Assembly (NCBI GenBank): GCA_944389415.1
Contig: CALXMF010000001.1
Location: 620,001-684,000 of the forward strand
DNA: 64,000 nucleotides
Reading direction: 5' to 3'
Source: an uncultured Spirochaetota bacterium
GTDB taxonomy: Bacteria; Spirochaetota; Spirochaetia; Treponematales; Treponemataceae
Under the pieces are notes generated by a model that saw only the letters and a program-made list of their open reading frames with translations, searched no databases and was not told the DNA's origin. The translations under genes were made by a program, and so were the position numbers. Of this stretch, positions 20,067-25,538 are shown one piece after another (within the stretch, counting starts at the first letter, position 1; each line of letters starts with the position of its first letter).

Positions 20067-20675
20067 ATGCAGTTAAAACGAACTTTAATACTATGCGCGC
20101 TGCTTGCTGCCTCTGTGTCAGTTGTGAGCGCGGAATCTTACTTTGGCGTAAAAGGTATTTTCAGAACGAACCTCGGCAGCGAGCTTGCCGATAATAACGG
20201 TTTTAAGAATGTTACTATGGTTGGAGGCGGCGGTTCCGTATACGCAGGCTTTAATTTTCTGTTTTTCCTGGGATTGCATACAGAACTGGGATTTACCGCC
20301 AATAATGGTGCAAAAGGCGAGATTCAGGGACAAGAAGTAGGCTTGCGTTTTTCTACCATTGATATCCCCATTTGTCTGACCGCGCGTGTTCCGATTGGTC
20401 CCGTGCATGTTATGGCGATGATTGGCCCAAACTTTTCATTCCCCGTTGGTGATGTGAAAGGTGTGTTGTTTGATAATCAGTCTCCTGGTTCTATCACCAG
20501 CAAATGTATCGTCGGTATTCTTGGCGGCGCAGAAGCAGGACTTGCGCTTGGTCCCGGCAGCCTTGTTCTTGGTGTGCGTTATCTCAGTGATTTACAGGAT
20601 TTTAAAGTAGAAGGTGTAAAAGCTTTAGTCCGCCGTTCATTTGATGTGACCCTGGGTTATGAATTCAGGTTTTAA
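20067..20675 (+). CDS. small outer-membrane beta-barrel protein
   Basis: 202 residues. A cleavable signal peptide ends near VSAES at about residue 23. The mature part has alternating amphipathic strands with many glycines and ends in the strand FDVTLGYEFRF with C-terminal Phe, the usual recognition signal for BAM-assembled barrels. The size suits an eight-stranded barrel. It sits between two terminators and so is probably monocistronic. No specific family or function was recognised; an adhesin or small porin are both possible. Confidence 0.75.
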   Translation: MQLKRTLILCALLAASVSVVSAESYFGVKGIFRTNLGSELADNNGFKNVTMVGGGGSVYAGFNFLFFLGLHTELGFTANNGAKGEIQGQEVGLRFSTIDIPICLTARVPIGPVHVMAMIGPNFSFPVGDVKGVLFDNQSPGSITSKCIVGILGGAEAGLALGPGSLVLGVRYLSDLQDFKVEGVKALVRRSFDVTLGYEFRF

Positions 20676-20724
20676 TACAAAAACGGTATAACAAAATAGT
20701 CTGTATAAAAAAAGTACACTCCGT

Positions 20725-20758
20725 AAGACCGGCAGCGCGTTTTGCGCTCCGGTCTTTT
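20725..20758 (+). terminator. terminator after the beta-barrel gene
   Basis: AAGACCGG pairs with CCGGTCTT, with an inner AGCGC/GCGCT stem, followed by TTTCT. It lies between the barrel gene and the convergent cassette at 20781. Confidence 0.75.
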
Positions 20759-20780
20759 CTATTTTATGAATACTTTTGTA

Positions 20781-21200
20781 TTACCGCAGTGCGCTCATCA
20801 CACATATGCCGGCTATTCCGGCTGCCGCGGTAATCGCCGCCGCAGCAGCTGTGCCCTGCCATAGTTGAGTTCGCTTTTGTTCACGCTGCAGTTCCTGCCG
20901 CCATTCACTCTCCGTTATTTGTCTCATCCGCTGTGCTGCCTGTGCCGCTGCGGCCGCAGCCGCATATTCCGCCGTGTTTTGCAGTTCCTGCTCTATTCGG
21001 CTGAACAGAAGTTCCAGATTCTCTGCTGAAATACGATAGTAATTCCCGTCTAAATCCATCCCGGCCGTATGAGATACGCCGTATGCTGTCAGCTGCGGCG
21101 GCTGCGGCGGCATCTGTTGCCGCGTTATCTGCTGAGCCTGTGTCAGCTGCGGCAGCAGACACAGAACGGCGCAAACTGCCGCTGTCTGAATGTTCTTCAT
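20781..21200 (-). CDS. exported coiled-coil protein with C-terminal membrane helix (spanin-like topology)
   Basis: 139 residues, last gene of a five-gene cassette. It has a signal peptide (MKNIQTAAVCAVLCLLPQLTQA), a Pro/Gln-rich stretch, a charged region with SAENLELLFSRIEQEL and an alanine-rich helical part likely to form a coiled coil at about residues 70-115, and a C-terminal hydrophobic helix at about 116-137. The start at 21200 is supported by a GGAGG site. A protein that spans the periplasm with a signal at one end and a TM helix at the other resembles phage unimolecular spanins, although no lipobox is seen. No homologue was recognised; the comparison is by topology only. Confidence 0.6.
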   Translation of the reverse strand: MKNIQTAAVCAVLCLLPQLTQAQQITRQQMPPQPPQLTAYGVSHTAGMDLDGNYYRISAENLELLFSRIEQELQNTAEYAAAAAAAQAAQRMRQITESEWRQELQREQKRTQLWQGTAAAAAITAAAGIAGICVMSALR

Positions 21201-21315
21201 ATGCTGTACCTCCTGCGGGAGCGGAATGCGCAGTGTGCCTGCGCAGCAATAATACAAGGACCGCCGCGGCCGCCCCCGCCGCCGCGTACAGCCAGTTTTT
21301 AATTTTGTTTATCAT
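20905..21315 (-). CDS. small membrane protein overlapping the next gene in another frame
   Basis: An open frame of up to 136 residues begins with MINKIKNWLYAAAGAAAAVL, a good N-terminal membrane anchor, followed by an Ala/Ser-rich tail. The first 38 codons lie in otherwise unassigned sequence between two genes; the rest overlaps the 20781-21200 gene in a different frame and has low-complexity composition that could be a by-product. A nested arrangement of an inner-membrane protein with an exported partner is seen in phage Rz/Rz1 spanin pairs. Whether the full frame is translated cannot be told from the sequence. The start falls 17 bases before the end of the preceding gene. Confidence 0.4.
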   Translation of the reverse strand: MINKIKNWLYAAAGAAAAVLVLLLRRHTAHSAPAGGTAYEEHSDSGSLRRSVSAAAADTGSADNAATDAAAAAAADSIRRISYGRDGFRRELLSYFSRESGTSVQPNRAGTAKHGGICGCGRSGTGSTADETNNGE

Positions 21316-21595
21316 ATTCTGTTTGTCCCGTATTACCTCGCAGCATTCTCAGACACCGCAGCCCTGTAGTACCTGATAAGACCGCAGCCAATACACTAAA
21401 CCATACCCATTCACTAATACTGCCGCGTTCAAGCAAAACTGTTGCGAGCGCGAGACAGCAGGGCTTAAAACCGATGAGCTTTGACGGCAGGGCGATACAC
21501 CGTTTGCACAGAATCTGTATATGTTCCTTAAGCGTGTAGCCGCATACGTCGCGCCATGCCGTTTCGTTGTGTTCAGGCGCAGGGAGTGTCCGCAT
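21299..21595 (-). CDS. small membrane protein, holin-like in size and topology
   Basis: 98 residues from an ATG at 21595 that overlaps the end of the NlpC/P60 gene by 23 bases. It has a charged, Cys-containing N-terminal half (ETAWRDVCGYTLKEHIQILC) and one clear helix at about residues 64-82, with a weaker hydrophobic segment at about 40-56, then a basic and polar tail. Size, position next to a signal-less peptidase and tight overlap resemble phage holins. The frame is open further upstream to 21718, but that part is shadowed by the peptidase gene. No named family was recognised. Confidence 0.55.
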   Translation of the reverse strand: MRTLPAPEHNETAWRDVCGYTLKEHIQILCKRCIALPSKLIGFKPCCLALATVLLERGSISEWVWFSVLAAVLSGTTGLRCLRMLRGNTGQTEYDKQN

Positions 21596-22124
21596 TAATA
21601 TACCCCAAAATATATTCCCGATATCCTCTGTCCGGATTACGGCAGACACAACCGCGGCGCGCGTCAGAAAGCAGTTTTTCCTGATCAAGCGAAAGTACTG
21701 CTGTCGTATGGCCGGCATCGGTATATTTTTTGATAGCGCTGTCCAGCCGTTCCAAATGAGCGGCCGGCGGTTCGCAGTTTAGAATCACTTTAGGTGAGAC
21801 ACATCCGGCTACATGAATACATTCTCCCCGGCGCGCGCTGCGGCTGCCGTGCGGCATATCAGCCGCCGCAAATACAAAGAGCGCGCGGATATCATCTTTT
21901 TTTATTCCATTATCATAACTGGTAAAATACCGTTCATACAATTCCTGTGCTGTCAGCCGCACCGGTGTCATAAGCGCGAGTGATATCGCGAGACACACAC
22001 TGCCCGAACAATCCGCGCCGTCAGGCATTTCGCCGCCCCATACATATGGAGTACCGCGCAGTGCGAGCAGCTGCATCTCGTATCGTTCCCGGCGGGCTGC
22101 ATATATTTCAGGTGTACCGCTCAT
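21573..22124 (-). CDS. NlpC/P60-type peptidoglycan endopeptidase without signal peptide
   Basis: 183 residues. Features of the NlpC/P60 fold are seen: GTPYVWGGEMPDGADCSG with catalytic Cys39, a His at residue 104 in ECIHVAGC, and a polar third residue (Asn116) in VILNCEP. Enzymes of this class cut D-Glu-diamino-acid links in stem peptides. There is no signal peptide, so reaching the wall would need help, for example a holin. The start overlaps the stop of the upstream gene as ATGA. The C-terminal 60 residues are unlike the core family. A phage tail-associated peptidase is the main alternative to an endolysin. Confidence 0.75.
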   Translation of the reverse strand: MSGTPEIYAARRERYEMQLLALRGTPYVWGGEMPDGADCSGSVCLAISLALMTPVRLTAQELYERYFTSYDNGIKKDDIRALFVFAAADMPHGSRSARRGECIHVAGCVSPKVILNCEPPAAHLERLDSAIKKYTDAGHTTAVLSLDQEKLLSDARRGCVCRNPDRGYREYILGYINADTPCA

Positions 22125-22348
22125 ATTATCCCCTCTCCCAAAAAATGCGCCGCGCAGGCGGCGAGCGCGCCGAGCATAGAGACACACGCCGCCGCGGCAG
22201 AAAGCGCCGCGCGCGGTAAGCCTCGCTGATAATGCTCAATAGCTTCCAGCCGTGTCAGTACCTGCCGTTTAAATTCTCCCGTTTCACCACGCAGTTCGCG
22301 CAGCTCTCCCTGCATTTCACGCAGGATATGTTCCTGCCGCTGTTCCAT
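22121..22348 (-). CDS. XhlA-like coiled-coil plus single-TM protein, first gene of the cassette
   Basis: 75 residues. The N-terminal 40 residues are charged and heptad-like (EMQGELRELRGETGEFKRQV); the C-terminal 24 form one Ala-rich membrane helix (about 47-70) with a short tail. This order, coiled coil then TM, is that of phage XhlA haemolysin/holin-accessory proteins. The start is the ATG at 22348, set by GCGGAGG; an upstream in-frame TTG at 22366 is not favoured. Its stop overlaps the peptidase start. The family link is by architecture, not by a recognised motif. Confidence 0.6.
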   Translation of the reverse strand: MEQRQEHILREMQGELRELRGETGEFKRQVLTRLEAIEHYQRGLPRAALSAAAACVSMLGALAACAAHFLGEGII

Positions 22349-22451
22349 ATATAACCTCCGCAACAATTAGTATATGTATAGAATAATGATACTGAGCAAA
22401 ATGGTGTGCGCTTTTTTCTTTACAAAAACAATAATATGAGTGAAATCAGGG

Positions 22452-22457
22452 TATAAT
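22452..22457 (+). promoter_or_regulatory. candidate -10 box for the LuxR-type regulator
   Basis: A perfect TATAAT lies 46 bases before the chosen start of the regulator gene. No matching -35 box is found at 16-18 bases, so an activator or relaxed promoter is possible. The 155-base gap 22349-22503 is shared with the divergent cassette. Confidence 0.4.
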
Positions 22458-22503
22458 TATGAAAAATAACTTTTTGACACATTCAAGGAATAAGGAGAAG
22501 AAC

Positions 22504-23238
22504 ATGAAAACAAACACATTATTATTTGCCGGATTTTCACCGCAGGCTGCGCTGCTGTTTGCTCCGCTGGCGCGTGATTTAACCGGAATTACCCGCTCTC
22601 AGCTTTTTACCCTAAATGACAGTCCTTGCCACACCCCGTTCTGTATTATCATAAACGGCGACTGTCATCCCATTGCCGTGTATACCTACGCGCACGAACT
22701 GCGGGAACGGTATCCGCGCGCGCGGATATTGGTAATTGGCATATACGCGCTGACACCGGTATGTCTGCGGCATCTGGAAAATTACAGCGTGAGTGTACTT
22801 GCCGGTGCCGTCAGTGAATATGAAATAGAAGAATGCCGTCTCGCGCTGCAGGCGGGACGGATATATCGCTGCCGTGAGGCGCGTGCGGTATTACGGGCAG
22901 CAAACAGATCTCGCCGTATTTACGCTGAGCTGTCAGCGCGTGAGCGCTGCGTACTTATCCTGCTGCTGGAAGGCAAAAGTATTAAAGAAACAGCTTCTGA
23001 TATGCGTCTTGCCGCCGGCACGGTAAGTACCTACCGTCACCGGGCGCTGAGCAAATGGCAGCTGTTTGGCAGATGGAACCCCTACTACATAATACCGCGG
23101 TGGAACGCGGAAACAGAACAGCCGGGCGAGAAAAAAGAAACAGCCGGCGCTGAGTTTGTGACAACGGCAGAGTATGTATCTGAACCGCAAAACAACGTTG
23201 AAAAGCAATATTCTGCTGCTATGGGTATTGACAACTGA
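22504..23238 (+). CDS. LuxR/NarL-type regulator with degenerate receiver-like domain
   Basis: 244 residues. The C-terminal LuxR helix-turn-helix is clear at about 143-187: LSARERCVLILLLEGKSIKE and VSTYRHRALSK. The N-terminal 130 residues follow the strand/helix rhythm of response-regulator receivers (CIIINGD, ARILVIG, LALQAGRIYRC), but the acidic pocket is missing and the phosphoacceptor is at best Asp53. A 55-residue polar C-terminal extension follows the HTH. The start at 22504 is set by TAAGGAGAAG; an upstream ATG at 22459 is possible. It is divergent from the lysis-like cassette and is the natural candidate for its control. Confidence 0.75.
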   Translation: MKTNTLLFAGFSPQAALLFAPLARDLTGITRSQLFTLNDSPCHTPFCIIINGDCHPIAVYTYAHELRERYPRARILVIGIYALTPVCLRHLENYSVSVLAGAVSEYEIEECRLALQAGRIYRCREARAVLRAANRSRRIYAELSARERCVLILLLEGKSIKETASDMRLAAGTVSTYRHRALSKWQLFGRWNPYYIIPRWNAETEQPGEKKETAGAEFVTTAEYVSEPQNNVEKQYSAAMGIDN

Positions 23239-23281
23239 GATATCGGGAATTATAATCATGCCATACTATAAATAGTGTAAC

Positions 23282-23290
23282 GGGGGGGGG
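23282..23290 (+). repeat. G9 homopolymer upstream of a lipoprotein gene
   Basis: Nine consecutive G residues at 23282-23290, 149 bases before the lipoprotein start. It is the longest G tract noticed in the window. In Treponema pallidum, poly-G tracts upstream of some outer-membrane genes vary in length and change promoter activity. Here the link to variation is inferred. Confidence 0.6.
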
Positions 23291-23370
23291 TAAAAATTTG
23301 GTGTTGTGTGGAATGAGAGAGAATTTTCTATCCCCCTGTGTATAACTTGGTTTGCATCCGTGTGTGTGAT

Positions 23371-23395
23371 TTTGTCGGCCCGCAAGGGCCGCAAA
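23371..23395 (+). other. GNRA-capped hairpin in the lipoprotein leader
   Basis: CGGCCC and GGGCCG pair around a GCAA tetraloop, extended by TTTG/CAAA with a one-base bulge. There is no U-run after it, so it is not a standard terminator. It is in the likely 5' UTR, 44 bases before the start codon, and may affect mRNA stability or translation. Confidence 0.55.
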
Positions 23396-23439
23396 GTCGC
23401 ATATCATAAATAAAACATCCGTAAGGATAAGGAGAACTT

Positions 23440-25137
23440 ATGAAAAAGACTTTGGTAAAAGGCCTTGTCGCGCTCGCGGCTGGCGCTTTGTTGGCCGGTG
23501 GTCTGCTTAGTTGTCAGCAGACAGTCGATTCGATCACTGTAAAGCCCTCTTCGCTTGACAGCGCTAACGTAAAAGCGGTGCATACTCCCGGATTTTTCGC
23601 GCTCACATGGGACCGTGTAAAGAACTGTGCGGGATATCGTATCGAAATGGAAATAGACGGCTATGGTGTTCAGGATATAACAGAACAAGTTCTTAAGGAT
23701 CTTGGACTTGGAAACGATGAATCGGGTGAGTGGAAAGGGCCTGAGACCATACCTGTCACCTATACATATGCAATCCTTGATGATTGGAGTCTTGGTATGC
23801 AGGATGGTCAGAGCTATAAAGTTAAGTATACAGTTAGCGCGCAGAGCAGCTCAGCGAGCGGCCGTGCCGCCACCGCTGTGGGTGTGCAGAACAGCTATTC
23901 ATCAACAACTGTCGAGTTTAAACCATGGGCTAATGACACCGCCAAGCCCGCTGTACCCGGTGATGTTAAGGCGACTCTTGTATATGATCCGCTCTCTGAG
24001 GGAGAGACAACAACGACCGGTACTTTGTCCGGCTCTTTCACCGCGAAAGCCGGCGTTTACTATGCGCTTGTCAAAGATATTGATCTGCCGCCTCTTACAG
24101 TAGTGGATAATGAGGTTGTTTTTAATCCTATGAGTGCGATTAAGATTATCAACCTTGCAGAAGACCCCGTTAAGAGGTATACAGTTATCAGGGATACAAA
24201 AGTTGATTTCGAGGTAGAGGTTGATGATGTTACTCCCGGCGCGGAGTATTCCTATACTCTGGCGGCTCTTTATATGGCCTACACCGAATCAGGCGATATG
24301 TTGTATAATACGACAGCACTGAAAGCACCCGCTGTAGAGGATGTAGACTCCGGCTTTATGGTTTCAACAAATCAGGGAACCACTGAGAAGCCTGTGATTC
24401 ATGTAAAATGGAATAAGGCGTACGGCGGCAGCGTTGAATATGTGGAACTGGCTGAAGGCATAAATTATACACCAGGCATGACCGGAAAACAGGTCTATGA
24501 TCTTTTAGTTGCTGCCAATAACAACCAAAAGCTTGACACATTGTGGTATGTGGATGAGACTGAGGAAAACGGAACCATTATCAAGAGAGGAACAATAGAG
24601 ATGTCTTCTCTTGAAGAGGATACTAGATATGTGGTAGTAGTCCTCAAGAAGGATGACGTATACGAAATGCAGACTGTAACCATAAAGGCAGTAGCTGAAA
24701 CACCAGAGCTTGCGAAATTTGATGGCTCCTATATTACTGTTGATCTGAACAGTGGGACCTCTGATTCGAATTATGGTAAAGTGGATATATATGTCAAGTT
24801 AAATAATGGGGTAACTGTTGGAGATTGGAAGCAAGAAGTGTCTCCAAGTATTAGTTATTGGGTCGAGCTGATTTCCTTAAAGGAGTATCGGACACCTAAT
24901 AATGAACTTATTCAGTTCCCGGTAAAGGTGGATGAGTCCACTATTCAGTCTGTTAAGGCGGATAATGACGACGCTACTGAGTATTCATCAGACGGCATCA
25001 GTATTTCCAAGCTTAAAGACTATGCTAGTGAGATCCGTGCCTCGGAAGGCAGTGAGAATCCTACGATGGATCTTGTTCTGACTTATGGAGCGAATAGAGA
25101 CAGAATCTTCCTTACGAATAACTGGTCTATAAAGTAA
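23440..25137 (+). CDS. large surface/periplasmic lipoprotein with fibronectin-III-like modules
   Basis: 565 residues. The signal ends in AGGLLSC with Cys25 as the lipidation site. The mature part is beta-rich with Trp/Tyr patterns of fibronectin type III folds (FFALTWDRVKNCAGYRIEME at about residues 46-66; a second near VIHVKWNKAYGGSVEYVELA). Short linkers of Ser, Thr and Gly separate modules. The function is not recognised; binding or structural surface roles are plausible. The start follows AAGGAGAAC. Its leader carries a GNRA hairpin, and a G9 tract lies further upstream. A strong terminator follows, so it is monocistronic. Confidence 0.75.
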   Translation: MKKTLVKGLVALAAGALLAGGLLSCQQTVDSITVKPSSLDSANVKAVHTPGFFALTWDRVKNCAGYRIEMEIDGYGVQDITEQVLKDLGLGNDESGEWKGPETIPVTYTYAILDDWSLGMQDGQSYKVKYTVSAQSSSASGRAATAVGVQNSYSSTTVEFKPWANDTAKPAVPGDVKATLVYDPLSEGETTTTGTLSGSFTAKAGVYYALVKDIDLPPLTVVDNEVVFNPMSAIKIINLAEDPVKRYTVIRDTKVDFEVEVDDVTPGAEYSYTLAALYMAYTESGDMLYNTTALKAPAVEDVDSGFMVSTNQGTTEKPVIHVKWNKAYGGSVEYVELAEGINYTPGMTGKQVYDLLVAANNNQKLDTLWYVDETEENGTIIKRGTIEMSSLEEDTRYVVVVLKKDDVYEMQTVTIKAVAETPELAKFDGSYITVDLNSGTSDSNYGKVDIYVKLNNGVTVGDWKQEVSPSISYWVELISLKEYRTPNNELIQFPVKVDESTIQSVKADNDDATEYSSDGISISKLKDYASEIRASEGSENPTMDLVLTYGANRDRIFLTNNWSIK

Positions 25138-25149
25138 CTGTGTAACATC

Positions 25150-25178
25150 AAAAGCCCGCCTCATGGCGGGCTTTTTTT
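25150..25178 (+). terminator. terminator after the fibronectin-like lipoprotein
   Basis: AAAGCCCGCC pairs with GGCGGGCTTT around TCAT, followed by TTTT. A textbook rho-independent terminator. Confidence 0.92.
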
Positions 25179-25210
25179 ATGCGTTTTTTCGTGCGTACAT
25201 TATAAACCAT

Positions 25211-25361
25211 AACAAAAATAAACTATTTTTGAGTCATTGATACAGTACATTTAAAACAAAATTAATGTATCTTTTAAACGTTAATACACTATCTTTGGCT
25301 CCAAAACAGTGTATAAATGGATTAAAAATAAATTATTTTTGAATCAAAAATAATTTATTTT
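25211..25361. repeat. AT-rich gap with a 37-base perfect palindrome and a partial copy
   Basis: The 401-base gap 25138-25538 has no gene. At 25325-25361 two 18-base arms (AAAATAAATTATTTTTGA and its complement) flank one A. A related half-copy, AAAAATAAACTATTTTTGAG, starts near 25215. A TATAAT at 25394-25399 may belong to a tex promoter, without a clear -35 box. The palindrome could be a protein-binding site or a degraded mobile-repeat end; nothing in the sequence decides. Confidence 0.7.
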
Positions 25362-25538
25362 CGTCTCAAAAAAAGACTGTTTTTGCGCATGCTTATAATT
25401 TATATTGTTATCAGGTATGTGTATCTGTGTCTTTTAGTTGTGTTTCCCCTTTACCAGCGGCGGTTTTTTCCGTAAAATAAAGACTCTGCCCGTTTGCGCC
25501 CTGACGGGACGCGCGGCAGGATGGAGTAAGAAACAGTA

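Noticed and set aside
22459-22503. Upstream ATG start of the LuxR-type regulator
   Set aside because: The 15 extra residues are polar and unlike the fold, the ATG lies next to the -10 box, and a strong TAAGGAGAAG precedes the ATG at 22504.
23371-23402. c-di-GMP-type riboswitch
   Set aside because: Only a CGCAAAG-like piece is present; the other conserved segment and the second stem are not found.
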